NCBI RefSeq assembly: GCF_020035535.1 | Contig: NZ_CP083350.1 | Span: 816,501-880,500 of the forward strand | Source of the DNA: Ensifer adhaerens | GTDB taxonomy: Bacteria; Pseudomonadota; Alphaproteobacteria; Rhizobiales; Rhizobiaceae | Direction: 5' to 3' | DNA length: 64,000 nt | In this document: positions 1 through 8,583 of the stretch, in pieces | Layout: each line of letters begins with the position of its first letter | Numbering within the stretch: position 1 is the stretch's first letter | Translations under genes and position numbers: made by a program | Notes under the pieces: model-generated | The model's input: the letters and a program-made list of their open reading frames with translations, nothing else | Told to the model about the DNA's origin: nothing | Database searches by the model: none

Positions 1-479
1 CCAAGCTTCAGGCCGAAGGCGAGCAGCAGGAGGAGACCGAGCCAGAAGGTCGGGATCGACAAAAGCACGGTGGCCGTGCCGACGAGCGCGAGATCGGTCA
101 GGCTATTCTGTCGCCAGGCGGCAATCACGCCGGCCGGCACCGCGATGAGGCTCGCCAGGAACACGGCGATGACGACGATCTCGGCGCTGACGAAGAAACG
201 GCTGACGACCAGATGCAGCACCGGCTCGCCGGTGACGATCGAGGTGCCGAAATCCCCGGAGAGGATGTTGCCCGCCCAGATGACGAATTGCTCCGGGATG
301 CTGCGATCAAGACCGAGCTCCGTGCGCAACGCGGCAATCTGCTGCGGTTCGGCCATATCGCCGAGCATCAGCGCTGCGGGATCACCGGGAATGAGGCGGA
401 CAAGCGTGAAGACGGCAACCGAGACGATAATGATCGTCGGTATCGCCATCACGACGCGATTGAGAATGAACTTGATCAT
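1..479 (-). CDS. Peptide-type ABC transporter permease (DppB family), 3' end cut by window edge
   Basis: The frame read leftward from ATG at 479 gives 159 residues with no stop before the window edge, so the gene is partial. It begins MIKFILNRVVMAIPTIIIVS, a first membrane helix, followed by a periplasmic stretch with RLIPGDPAALMLGD and TELGLDRSIPEQF, which is characteristic of the N-terminal half of DppB/OppB/GsiC permeases; two further hydrophobic segments follow. Such permeases pair with a DppC partner, ATPases and a periplasmic binding protein, which would lie to the left of the window. A LysR gene lies upstream on the same strand, with an inverted repeat in between, so LysR control is plausible. 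The substrate cannot be read from this fragment; nickel, opine and glutathione importers use the same fold. Confidence 0.88.
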   Translation of the reverse strand, partial: MIKFILNRVVMAIPTIIIVSVAVFTLVRLIPGDPAALMLGDMAEPQQIAALRTELGLDRSIPEQFVIWAGNILSGDFGTSIVTGEPVLHLVVSRFFVSAEIVVIAVFLASLIAVPAGVIAAWRQNSLTDLALVGTATVLLSIPTFWLGLLLLLAFGLKL

Positions 480-592
480 GGGTTCCCCGTACTGAGGCTG
501 GCCATACGCGTTATCGCGATTCTCCAGCCCCCCGGCTTTTGTTATCGAAACTATGACCGAATGAAAAAAATGGCGCAATATTATGAGTAAAC

Positions 593-608
593 GTCATATG
601 TCTATGAC
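593..608. promoter_or_regulatory. Inverted repeat upstream of the peptide permease, possible LysR operator
   Basis: GTCATA (593-598) and TATGAC (603-608) form a perfect 6-bp inverted repeat with a 4-base spacer. Related half-sites occur nearby (TATGAC at 552-557, CATGAC just after). The site lies between the permease start (479) and the end of the LysR gene (715), in a 235-bp AT-richer gap. LysR regulators commonly bind T-N11-A dyads, so this is a candidate operator; binding is inferred only. Confidence 0.4.
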
Positions 609-714
609 AAGGACATGACACGCCGAGCGAGCATCAAAGGGCCATTCGATGCGCAATATAATATAGCTAAAGCGGAGGGTTACATGCTTCAGGCGAGCCG
701 ATCCGCGCAGCCGC

Positions 715-1641
715 TCACAGCTCGTGAACGGCAGCGACCTGGCGCTTCAGGCGGTCGATCATCGCCTGGGCGGCAAGCGACAAGGGAACGCCGGCCGCAG
801 TCGCAACACCAAAATCCTGAGTCAGGTGCGGCGAGAATGGCCGAATCTCGATCGGCAGATGGCGGTGCAGATTGGCAAAGAAGCTGCTGATAATGGCGAC
901 CCCAAGACCATAGGCGGCGTAGGCGCAGGCGGAACTGTTGCTGTGGGTCTCGATCTTGACCTTTTGCGGCACGCCGGCCTTGCGGAAGATCTCGTCGAGC
1001 ATGACACGCGTCGGCCGGCGGCGGCCGATCAGAATCAGAGGGACGCCACGCAGTTCCTTGGGCGTGATCGTATCGAGCGCTGCGAGCGCATGCCCCTTCT
1101 CCATCACACAAACGCTAACGCCCGTCGCGACCGGCTGCATTTCGATGCCGGCGCTCAATTGCCCCTCATAGCGCAGGAAACCGAAGTCGATGACGCGTTG
1201 CTCGACGAGGCGGGCGATCGCGACCGTCGTGTCGAAGAAGGTCTCGATGCGCACGCCCGGAAAATCCTTGGCATAGTCGGCCAGCATCGCCGGCGCGAAG
1301 GTTTCGGACATGCTGTTCGGCAGGCCGATGCGCACGACCTCTGGGCCCACGGCGCCACTGCGCAGGTCCTGCGCCAGGTTGGTGAAACGGTCGATCCCGA
1401 GCAGAATGTGCTCGGCATCCTCGGCGAGTTTCATCGCCTCAGGCGTCGGGATCAGCCGGCCCTTGTCGCGCGCGAAGAGCGTCAGCGAGAGGTCTTCCTC
1501 GAGCTGTTGCAGCAGCCGGCTGACACCGGACTGGCTGAGCCCCATGGTCTTGGCGGCGGCGATCGTCGACCCGGTCGCCAGGAGCGTGCGCAGCACTTCC
1601 AATTGTCGAAAATTCACGCCGCCCCCGGTTCGTTCGAACAT
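715..1641 (-). CDS. LysR-family transcriptional regulator
   Basis: 308 residues, the normal LysR length. The N-terminal winged helix-turn-helix is clear (NFRQLEVLRTLLATGS, AAAKTMGLSQSGVSRLLQQLEEDL, LFARDKGRLIPT, residues ~10-70). It is followed by the two-lobed effector-binding domain (VRIGLPNSMSETFAPAMLADY and IETFFDTTVAIARLVEQRVIDFGFL). A GTG a few codons inside (VNFRQLE) is an alternative start. The gene is read toward the peptide-type permease at the left edge and away from a small hypothetical gene, so it may control the transporter. The effector is unknown. The family call is certain; the target is inference from position. Confidence 0.93.
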   Translation of the reverse strand: MFERTGGGVNFRQLEVLRTLLATGSTIAAAKTMGLSQSGVSRLLQQLEEDLSLTLFARDKGRLIPTPEAMKLAEDAEHILLGIDRFTNLAQDLRSGAVGPEVVRIGLPNSMSETFAPAMLADYAKDFPGVRIETFFDTTVAIARLVEQRVIDFGFLRYEGQLSAGIEMQPVATGVSVCVMEKGHALAALDTITPKELRGVPLILIGRRRPTRVMLDEIFRKAGVPQKVKIETHSNSSACAYAAYGLGVAIISSFFANLHRHLPIEIRPFSPHLTQDFGVATAAGVPLSLAAQAMIDRLKRQVAAVHEL

Positions 1642-1737
1642 CAGCTAGCTCCCGTATTTACGGGAAGGCGATCCAGCAAGGAAGAGGTGTGAAAATAAGG
1701 CACGACGAAATCGATCGCCGAACGGTTCGCCATGGGT

Positions 1738-1761
1738 GGGGAGCGCGCGAACGCGCTCCCC
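1738..1761 (-). terminator. Hairpin terminator downstream of the 128-aa hypothetical gene
   Basis: Perfect 10-bp stem GGGGAGCGCG / CGCGCTCCCC around a 4-base loop (CGAA on +, TTCG on the transcribed strand). It lies 13 bases past the stop of the leftward gene at 1774 and before the LysR start. There is no T-run, so it may act as a stem-loop or Rho-assisted end. Confidence 0.6.
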
Positions 1762-1773
1762 CTGGATCAGTGA

Positions 1774-2160
1774 TCAGGCGTTGGCGCGCACCGGATGGTT
1801 GAAACGCTCGGCGAAAACCTCGATCGAGCCGCGCCCGAAGTCGCGCAACTGGCGTCTGGTCAAGACAGCCATGACCCGTGCCGCAGTCGACACGGTCATT
1901 TCATCGAGCGGACCGTCACCGCTCCAGGGCTTGTTCAGCCGATCCGTGACGATGCCGATGAGGTTTGCCGGCATGATGTCGGTGCAAGGTTTCATCCATT
2001 CGAAGACATCGCTGATCGGAAGCAGCTTGCCTTCGAACGCAACGAGCGGCTCGGGCATGCTTGCGCCCCAGTCGTCATAGGCCTCCAGAGCATCGCGAAA
2101 CAGGTTCTGCAGCGTGATGGAGGCGTGCCCTTCATGTAGAGCAGGCAGGAAATTCGTCAT
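1774..2160 (-). CDS. Hypothetical protein, 128 aa
   Basis: I do not recognise this family. The start at 2160 (MTNFLPALHEGHASITLQNL) is chosen over an upstream ATG at 2373 because AAGGAGA lies seven bases before it and the upstream extension has no protein-like character. The protein is soluble, with no signal peptide or membrane segment, mildly acidic and probably helical (FRDALEAYDDWG, DEMTVSTAARVMAVLTRRQLRDF). It is monocistronic: a strong hairpin follows the stop and a 395-bp intergenic region separates it from the divergent SfnB-like gene. The shared upstream region could mean co-regulation with the sulfur-type genes, but nothing in the protein shows this. Confidence 0.7.
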   Translation of the reverse strand: MTNFLPALHEGHASITLQNLFRDALEAYDDWGASMPEPLVAFEGKLLPISDVFEWMKPCTDIMPANLIGIVTDRLNKPWSGDGPLDEMTVSTAARVMAVLTRRQLRDFGRGSIEVFAERFNHPVRANA

Positions 2161-2555
2161 TTGTGTCTCCTTCAGTGGTAAAGGCCGGGAAACGCGAATG
2201 GCCAATTCTGTCAGCATGTATTTGCGTTCATGCCGGGTGGCCGATACTCTGAGGCCACGCGACTGGTTAAACTGCAGGCGAAGACGCAATGCGCAAATCG
2301 GGTAATAGTTCCCTGAGCTGCAGTCAATTTTGGCGGGAAATTGGCACGCATACCCGTCGCGTGCCTCGACCAAGGTATCGTTCCACGGTCTCCCCCCGAC
2401 TCGATATTACCGATCCAGCCCTGAAGGTAAACACCGGGTCGACATCGCGGCAGGAACGAAATACTCAAATCGATAATTTCTATAGAATATACTATCTTAC
2501 CTGATCTGACCAGATATTTCACTGATATGCACCTCAATCGACAGGGAGCAGTCAC
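2161..2555. promoter_or_regulatory. Divergent intergenic region upstream of the SfnB-like gene
   Basis: 395 bases without a convincing gene between two divergent genes. The half nearest the SfnB-like gene is AT-rich (2461-2530, including TATAGAATATACTATC) and holds a short inverted repeat, ATCTG-AC-CAGAT, at 2504-2515, about 40 bases before the start codon. This is where a promoter and operator for the sulfur-type operon should lie. I looked for a sigma-54 signature, known for sfn genes of Pseudomonas, and found no convincing match. Confidence 0.4.
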
Positions 2556-3773
2556 ATGGGAACGATCTCGCGGCTATCCGAGAAAACACGAGCCCCGGCG
2601 CACCGGATCGAAAGCGAGGAAGAAGCGCTGTCGATCGCCCGCGAACTGGCGGCCGAGTTCGCAAAGAGCGCCAACGAACGGGATACCGATCGCATCCTGC
2701 CCTTCGACGAGCTCGATGCACTGGCGCAATCCGGCCTGCTCGCGATCACCGTGCCGCCGGAATACGACGGCATAGACGTCTCCAATGCGGTGTTGGCGGA
2801 AATCACCGCCATCCTCTCGGAAGCTGATTCCTCGATCGGTCAGATCCCGCAGAACCATTTCTACATTCTGGAGGCGCTGCGCACCGACGGCACCGAAGAA
2901 CAGAAGGCCTTCTTCTTTGGCCGTGCGCTAGCCGGCGACCGTTTCGGCAACGCCCTTTCCGAACGCGGCACGAAGACCGTCGGCGACTATGCGACGCGGC
3001 TGACGCCCGATGGGCCCGGCTTCCGGCTGAACGGGCGCAAATATTATTCGACCGGCGTGCTGTTCGCCGAATGGATCGTGGTCTTCGCCCTCGATCCGAA
3101 CGAGAAGCTGACCATGTCCTTCTTGCCGCGCGGCGTCGAAGGACTACAGATCATCGATGACTGGGACGGCTTCGGCCAGCGCACGACCGGCAGCGGCACA
3201 ACCGTGCTGCAAAACGTCTATGTCGCCGCCGATGCCGTTGTGCGCCACCATCGCGGCTTCGAGCGCCCGACGACGATCGGCTCCGTCGGCCAGATCATCC
3301 ACGCCGGCATCGACCTCGGCATCGCCAGGGCAGCCTTTGCCGAAACGCTTGATTTCGTGCGCAACCATGCGCGCCCCTGGATGGACAGTGGCGTCGAGCG
3401 TGCTGCCGACGATCCCCTGACGATCGCCCGCATCGGCCAGCTTGCCATCCGCCTGGAAGCAGCAACGGCAACCGTCGAGCGCGCCGGCAAGAAGGTCGAC
3501 GTCGCCCAGATCAACGGCACCGAGGAAAGCGTCGTCGAGGCAACGCTTGCCGTCGCCGCGGCGAAGGTTCTGACGACCGAAATCGCGCTCGAAGCGAGCA
3601 ACACACTGTTCGAACTCTCAGGAACCGCATCGACGAAGATCGACCTCAATCTCGACCGGCATTGGCGCAACGCCCGCACCCACACGCTGCACGACCCGGT
3701 GCGCTGGAAACATCACGTCGTCGGCAACTACCACCTGAACGGCGTCAAGCCGCCGAAGAACGGCGCGCTTTGA
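2556..3773 (+). CDS. SfnB-family (acyl-CoA dehydrogenase fold) sulfur acquisition oxidoreductase
   Basis: 405 residues with the acyl-CoA dehydrogenase fold: helical N-terminal domain (EALSIARELAAEFAKSANERD), flavin-binding middle (NALSERGTKTVGDY, GRKYYSTGVLFAEWIVVFA, TTGSGTTVLQNVYV) and helical C-terminal domain ending LNLDRHWRNARTHTLHDP. That C-terminal motif typifies the SfnB/DszC/SoxC branch, which lacks the acyl-CoA dehydrogenase base and acts as an FMNH2-dependent monooxygenase or related oxidoreductase. The start has GGGAG seven bases upstream. A flavin-dependent LLM monooxygenase follows 78 bp downstream on the same strand, the usual pairing for scavenging sulfur from organic sulfones or sulfonates. 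The exact substrate is not readable from sequence. Confidence 0.85.
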   Translation: MGTISRLSEKTRAPAHRIESEEEALSIARELAAEFAKSANERDTDRILPFDELDALAQSGLLAITVPPEYDGIDVSNAVLAEITAILSEADSSIGQIPQNHFYILEALRTDGTEEQKAFFFGRALAGDRFGNALSERGTKTVGDYATRLTPDGPGFRLNGRKYYSTGVLFAEWIVVFALDPNEKLTMSFLPRGVEGLQIIDDWDGFGQRTTGSGTTVLQNVYVAADAVVRHHRGFERPTTIGSVGQIIHAGIDLGIARAAFAETLDFVRNHARPWMDSGVERAADDPLTIARIGQLAIRLEAATATVERAGKKVDVAQINGTEESVVEATLAVAAAKVLTTEIALEASNTLFELSGTASTKIDLNLDRHWRNARTHTLHDPVRWKHHVVGNYHLNGVKPPKNGAL

Positions 3774-3851
3774 TCCCATCGACCGTGCACAAACGGCCCG
3801 AGGCGTAGTTGCGTTTCGGGCGATGCCCAACCTTGTCCGCAGGAGAGCTCC

Positions 3852-5249
3852 ATGAGTCGCGAAATCCGGCTGAATGCCTTTGACATGAGTTGCGTCGGCC
3901 ATCAGTCGCCGGGGCTCTGGACCCACCCTCGCGATCAGTCCTCGCGCTACAAGGATCTCGATTACTGGGTGAACCTGGCAAAGACGCTCGAGCGCGGCAA
4001 GTTCGACGGGCTATTCATCGCCGACGTGCTTGGGGTCTACGACGTGCTGAACGGCAACGCAGACGCAGCTCTTCGCCATTCGGCCCAGGTCCCGGTCAAC
4101 GATCCATTACAGCTCGTGCCGACGATGGCCTACGAAACCGCCCATCTCGGCTTCGGCCTGACGGCTTCGCTTTCCTTCGAGCATCCCTACACCTTCGCCC
4201 GCCGCATCTCGACACTCGACCATCTGACCAAGGGGCGGATCGGCTGGAACATCGTCACCTCCTACCTTAACAGCGGCGCCCTCAATGTCGGCCAGGCGCA
4301 GCAGGCGCGCCATGACGACCGGTATGATCTGGCCGAGGAATATCTGGAGGTTTGCTACAAGCTCTGGGAAGGGAGCTGGGAAGACAGTGCTGTCGTGCGC
4401 GACCGGGCAACCGGCATCTTCACGCATCCCGACAAGGTGCACCCGGTCAATCACCGCGGCCGCCATTTCACCGTTCCCGGCATCCACCTCAGCGAACCGT
4501 CGCCGCAACGCACGCCGGTGCTCTACCAGGCGGGCTCCTCAAGCCGGGGCAAGGACTTCGCCGGGGCACATGCCGAATGCATCTTCGTCGCCGCACCCTC
4601 GAAGGCGGTGCTCAAGCGCTACGTCGCCAACGTCCGGGACGCGGCTCTGCGCGCCGGCCGCAACCCGCGCGAAATCCTCGCCTTCAATCTGCAGACGGTG
4701 ATCCTCGGGGAAACCGATGCCGAGGCGAAGAAGAAGTTCGACGAATACCGCAGCCACGTCTCCTACGAGGGCGCGCTGGCGCTGATCTCCGGCTGGACGG
4801 GCATCGACTTCGGCCAGTTCGCCCCGGACGAGCCTCTGCGTCACCGCTACACAAACGCGGTGCAATCGGCCGTCGAAACCTTCACGACCATCGATCCGGA
4901 CCGGATCTGGACCGTTCGCGAGATGGCCGAGTGGGTGGGCATCGGCGGCTTCGGACCGGTCTTTGTCGGCTCGCCCTCCACCGTCGCAGACCTGCTGCAG
5001 GAGTGGGTCGAGGACACGGATGTCGATGGTTTCAACCTCGCCTATGCGGTAACGCCCGAGACCTTCGAAGACGCCGTCGATCTGCTGGTGCCGGAGTTGC
5101 AGAAGCGCGGCGTCTACAAGACCGACTATCGCGAGGGCACCCTCAGGGAAAAGCTCTTCCGCGTCGGGCCAAGGCTCGCAGCGCCGCATCCGGGTGCGGG
5201 CTACCGGGACCTTGCCGGAACAAGAGCCGCAATCGCGGCATCGGCGTAG
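3852..5249 (+). CDS. LLM-class flavin-dependent monooxygenase (NtaA/SnaA/DszA family)
   Basis: 465 residues, the usual size of the NtaA/SnaA/SoxA/DszA subgroup of bacterial luciferase-like monooxygenases. Diagnostic segments are LNAFDMSCVGHQSPGLWTHP near the N terminus, RRISTLDHLTKGRIGWNIVT (flavin-barrel region), PVLYQAGSSSRGKDFAGAHAE and a C-terminal DVDGFNLAYA. These enzymes use FMNH2 from a separate reductase to attack C-S or C-N bonds in substrates such as dibenzothiophene sulfone or nitrilotriacetate. AGGAGAG lies six bases before the ATG. It is probably co-transcribed with the SfnB-like gene and ends at a hairpin (5321-5349). No flavin reductase gene is visible in the window. Subgroup confident, substrate unknown. 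Confidence 0.9.
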   Translation: MSREIRLNAFDMSCVGHQSPGLWTHPRDQSSRYKDLDYWVNLAKTLERGKFDGLFIADVLGVYDVLNGNADAALRHSAQVPVNDPLQLVPTMAYETAHLGFGLTASLSFEHPYTFARRISTLDHLTKGRIGWNIVTSYLNSGALNVGQAQQARHDDRYDLAEEYLEVCYKLWEGSWEDSAVVRDRATGIFTHPDKVHPVNHRGRHFTVPGIHLSEPSPQRTPVLYQAGSSSRGKDFAGAHAECIFVAAPSKAVLKRYVANVRDAALRAGRNPREILAFNLQTVILGETDAEAKKKFDEYRSHVSYEGALALISGWTGIDFGQFAPDEPLRHRYTNAVQSAVETFTTIDPDRIWTVREMAEWVGIGGFGPVFVGSPSTVADLLQEWVEDTDVDGFNLAYAVTPETFEDAVDLLVPELQKRGVYKTDYREGTLREKLFRVGPRLAAPHPGAGYRDLAGTRAAIAASA

Positions 5250-5320
5250 GGCAACACGCAGACGTGATCTCCGCCGGGGGCGGAGAATTGAGACGCCAAG
5301 TTGGTCGCGAGGGTTAAAGA

Positions 5321-5349
5321 GGTCGGCAAAGTCGGTTGCTTTGCCGGCC
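5321..5349 (+). terminator. Hairpin after the LLM monooxygenase gene
   Basis: GGTCGGCAAAG (5321-5331) pairs with CTTTGCCGGCC (5339-5349) with one G-T wobble around a 7-base loop, about 70 bases past the LLM stop. Only a weak T-rich tail (TTGCTTGG) follows, so termination efficiency is uncertain. Confidence 0.5.
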
Positions 5350-5461
5350 TTGCTTGGCTGTCGCGCCCTGATCCCGCTTGGGTCAGGTCAGGCGCACGCG
5401 CTCTCACAGGCGCCGCATCGGAGCTTTCGAATTAAGGAATACCGCAGCTTTCCAAATTTTA

Positions 5462-5491
5462 TTGACAAGCAGGTTCCTTGCGCGCATTTTA
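5462..5491 (+). promoter_or_regulatory. Candidate sigma-70 promoter for the efflux operon
   Basis: A perfect -35 hexamer TTGACA (5462-5467) is followed, 17-18 bases later, by a weak -10 (CATTTT or ATTTTA, 5485-5491). It lies 70-100 bases before the HlyD-type gene, inside the 314-base gap 5250-5563. The arms CCAAATT (near 5454) and AATTTGG (near 5511) flank it symmetrically and could be repressor sites, but no regulator gene adjoins. Confidence 0.45.
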
Positions 5492-5563
5492 GAAAGCAAT
5501 AGTTTTCCTAATTTGGCGAACGGCGTTTTGGAGCGCCTGCCGCACCGGGGAAAGGAACCGGTC

Positions 5564-6766
5564 ATGAACCAGCACACGCCAGTCGCGATCATCGCAAGCC
5601 CGTCGCCCACCGCGGAGGCAATGCCGTCCCTCCGGTCGCCGGAGGAGCTGCCGGCGATCCCGCCTGCCGTAGCGCCAGCCGAGAACATGCCCGGGAAGCG
5701 GCGGTTGCGTGGCCTGCTCTTCGCCTCCGTGGCCGTCGCCGCGCTCGCCGCCACCGCCGATTTCGGGTGGGGGTACTGGACGACAGGCCGCTTCCAGGTG
5801 TCGACCGACGACGCCTATGTGAAGGCTGACAGCACGACGATAGCGCCCAAGGTCTCCGGCCACATCGCCGAAGTCCTCGTGGCCGACAACGAACGGGTAA
5901 AGGCAGGGCAGATCCTCGCCCGTATCGACGATCGCGACTTCAAGGTGAGCCTCGAACGGGCCATGGCCGAGGTCGAGGCAGCAGAAGCCAACATCGCCAA
6001 CAAGCTGTCGGCCCTGGTGGCTCAGCAATCCGCCATCGATGCCGCCAAGGCGACCGTCGAGGCCGACAAGGCCGACCAGACCTTTGCCGAGCAGGACGAC
6101 AAGCGCTACTCCGAGCTTGCCAGACAGGGCTTCGGCACCATCCAGAATGCCCAACAGGCAGCCTCGCGCATTACAGCCGCCCGTGCCGCGGTCACGCGTG
6201 ACACGGCGGCACTTGCCAATGAGACCAAGCAACTCGACGTGATCAAGGCCGAGGTCGCGCAGGCGAAGGCCGCACTCGACAGCGCCAAGGCGACGCGGAG
6301 CCAGGCCCGCCTGAACCTATCCTACACCGCCCTTTCCGCCCCCATCGACGGCGTGATCGGCAATCGCACCCTGCGGGTGGGCCAATATGTGCAGGCCGGC
6401 ACGCAGCTGATGGCGGTCGTTCCGACGGAAGCGGCGTACATCGTCGCCAACTACAAGGAAACCCAACTCACCGACGTCCATCCCGGCCAGGCGGTGACGA
6501 TCGAAGTGGACACTTTCCCCGGACAGGTCTTCGAGGGTCACGTCGACAGCATCTCGCCGGCGAGCGGGCAGGAATTTGCACTGCTGCCGCCCGACAATGC
6601 GACGGGCAACTTCACGAAGGTGGTGCAGCGCATCCCGGTCAAGATCGTCCTTGACCACGGCGGCCCGCGATCGGTGACCTTGCGCCCAGGCATGTCGGTC
6701 TATCCGACGATCGATATCAAGCAGACCGCCACCGAGGTCGCATCGACAACGCCAGGCACCTATTGA
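5564..6766 (+). CDS. HlyD/EmrA-type membrane fusion protein of a multidrug efflux system
   Basis: 400 residues from ATG 5564, chosen because GGGGAAAGGAACC precedes it; longer upstream reading has no protein character. A short cytoplasmic proline-rich tail is followed by one membrane segment (LRGLLFASVAVAALAA, residues ~48-66). The first lipoyl half follows (FQVSTDDAYVKADSTTIAPK, SGHIAEVLVADNERVKAGQI), then a long alpha-hairpin of about 130 residues rich in Ala, Glu and Lys, the second lipoyl half (LSYTALSAPIDGVIGNRTL) and a beta-barrel domain. This order is that of EmrA. It bridges the inner-membrane pump to an outer-membrane channel. The pump gene begins 45 bp downstream on the same strand. 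Substrate unknown. Confidence 0.92.
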   Translation: MNQHTPVAIIASPSPTAEAMPSLRSPEELPAIPPAVAPAENMPGKRRLRGLLFASVAVAALAATADFGWGYWTTGRFQVSTDDAYVKADSTTIAPKVSGHIAEVLVADNERVKAGQILARIDDRDFKVSLERAMAEVEAAEANIANKLSALVAQQSAIDAAKATVEADKADQTFAEQDDKRYSELARQGFGTIQNAQQAASRITAARAAVTRDTAALANETKQLDVIKAEVAQAKAALDSAKATRSQARLNLSYTALSAPIDGVIGNRTLRVGQYVQAGTQLMAVVPTEAAYIVANYKETQLTDVHPGQAVTIEVDTFPGQVFEGHVDSISPASGQEFALLPPDNATGNFTKVVQRIPVKIVLDHGGPRSVTLRPGMSVYPTIDIKQTATEVASTTPGTY

Positions 6767-6811
6767 GGGCGGCGAGAAGCCCATCGCACCGGCCAGACAT
6801 GGCGGGAGGGT

Positions 6812-8425
6812 ATGATGTCCACCATTGCACACACGGCGTCTCCCGGCATACTGCCGGTTGCGGATGCCCGGTCCGAAAAAGCAAACACGACGGCCTGGAT
6901 CGCAGTGCTTGCGGGGTTGATCGGCGCGTTCATGGCGATCCTGAACATCCAGATCACCAACGCCTCGCTGCTGAATATCGAAGGCGGCATCGGCACCGGT
7001 GTCGACAACGGTGCCTGGATATCGACCTCCTATCTCATCGGCGAGATCGTGGTGATCCCGCTTACCGACTATCTGAGCCGCGTGTTTTCGTTCCGACGCT
7101 ACATCCTGGCGAATGCCGTACTGTTCCCCATCTTTTCCGCGGCTTGCGCCTTCGCCCATGACCTCGGCTCGATGATCGTGCTGCGCGGCCTGCAGGGCTT
7201 TGCCGGCGGCGTGCTCATCCCCATGGCCTTCACCATGGTGCTGACCCGGCTACCGAAGGCGCAGCAACCGTTGGGCCTGGCGCTGTTTGCGCTGTCCGTC
7301 ACGTTTGCGCCGGCGATCGGTCCCACCATCGGCGGCTATCTGACCGAGAACTACGGCTGGCAGTCGATCTTCTTCGTCAACACGCCGCCGAGCATCGTCA
7401 TGGTGGTTGCGCTCTACCTCACGCTCGAAAAGAAACCCATGAACCTGCCGCTGCTGCGGCAGGGCGACTGGGCCGGCATCGTCACCATGGCGATCGGCCT
7501 TGCGACACTGCAGACCGTGCTCGAGGAAGGCAACAAGGACGACTGGTTTCAGTCGCCGTTCATTGTCAAGCTCGCCCTGATCGCAGCCCTGTTTCTGGCC
7601 GCCTTCGTCGTCATCGAGTTCAAGGTCGAAAGGCCGCTGGTCCAGCTGCGCCTGCTGAAACAGCGCAACTTCGGCGTCGGCGTTCTCGTCAATGTTCTGG
7701 TCGGCGTGGCGCTGTTCGGCACCGTCTACATCCTGCCGCAGTATCTGGGTCAGGTTCAGCGTTACAATGCCGAGCAGATCGGTTTCGTACTGGCCTGGAC
7801 CGGCTTGCCGCAGCTACTCATCATTCCGCTCGTGCCGGCGCTGATGAAGCGCTTCGACGCCCGCTACATCGGCTTCGTCGGCATCAGCATCTTTGCGGCC
7901 AGCTGTTTCATGAACACGACCCTGTCACTCGACAGCGCCGGCGATCAGCTCTTCCTGCCCAATATCGTGCGCGCCATCGGCCAGGCGCTGGTGCTGACGC
8001 CGATCACAGTGATCACGACCGCCGGCATTGCGCCGAGCGAAGCAGCCGCGGCCTCCGGCCTGTCGAACATGCTGCGCAACCTCGGCGGCGCGGTCGGCAC
8101 GGCGATGCTCGCGACGGTGCTGACCAAGCGGGAACAGTTTCACTCCAACATCATCGGCCAGAACGTGACGCTCTACCGCGACGAGGTGCGCGACAGGATC
8201 GGTGATCTGACACAGCATTTCATGGCGCATGGCGTGTCCGATGCCGCCGTTGCGCAACACAAGGCGATCGCAGCAATCGGCGCGACGGTCCACCGTCAGG
8301 CCCTGATACTGGGGTTCAGCGATACCTTCGCGGTCATCGGCACCGTGTTGGCACTCGCCGCCATCGCCCTGCTCCTTACCCGGAAGATCCGGCTTGGCGG
8401 CGCCGGTGCAGGGGGCGCCCATTGA
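6812..8425 (+). CDS. DHA2-family (EmrB/QacA-type) MFS drug efflux transporter
   Basis: 537 residues with about 14 hydrophobic segments, the DHA2 layout. MFS motifs are visible: an N-terminal NIQITNASL segment, motif A-like LTDYLSRVFSFRRY, motif C-like FAPAIGPTIGGYLTENYGWQSIFFVN, and a long periplasmic loop near the C terminus (REQFHSNIIGQNVTLYRDEV). It is a proton antiporter of the inner membrane and should work with the HlyD-type protein encoded just upstream. GGGAGGG precedes the start; two adjacent ATGs (6812 and 6815) are both possible. No outer-membrane factor gene is present locally, so a TolC homolog elsewhere is presumably used. Confidence 0.93.
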   Translation: MMSTIAHTASPGILPVADARSEKANTTAWIAVLAGLIGAFMAILNIQITNASLLNIEGGIGTGVDNGAWISTSYLIGEIVVIPLTDYLSRVFSFRRYILANAVLFPIFSAACAFAHDLGSMIVLRGLQGFAGGVLIPMAFTMVLTRLPKAQQPLGLALFALSVTFAPAIGPTIGGYLTENYGWQSIFFVNTPPSIVMVVALYLTLEKKPMNLPLLRQGDWAGIVTMAIGLATLQTVLEEGNKDDWFQSPFIVKLALIAALFLAAFVVIEFKVERPLVQLRLLKQRNFGVGVLVNVLVGVALFGTVYILPQYLGQVQRYNAEQIGFVLAWTGLPQLLIIPLVPALMKRFDARYIGFVGISIFAASCFMNTTLSLDSAGDQLFLPNIVRAIGQALVLTPITVITTAGIAPSEAAAASGLSNMLRNLGGAVGTAMLATVLTKREQFHSNIIGQNVTLYRDEVRDRIGDLTQHFMAHGVSDAAVAQHKAIAAIGATVHRQALILGFSDTFAVIGTVLALAAIALLLTRKIRLGGAGAGGAH

Positions 8426-8583
8426 AGGGCCGGTGCGCGCCATGGACACATTGCGCCAGCTGCGCCTGCCAGCATTTCATTTTGCGTATTGACCTAGGTT
8501 TCTCAAAGGGTTGAAGTGCACGGGCCATTCAAGCGAGGAACCTGACCCTGCACAGCAGCGCCCCTTCCATAGCAACAGGAGAA

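Noticed and set aside
2330..2360. Possible sigma-54 promoter before the SfnB-like gene (TTGGCGGGAAATTGGCA)
   Set aside because: Only a rough resemblance; the -24 GG and -12 GC spacing and bases do not match the consensus, and it lies about 200 bp from the gene.
8530..8560. GGAAC near 8537 as an EcfG-type general stress promoter for the HWE kinase
   Set aside because: No CGTT at the required 16-17 base distance.
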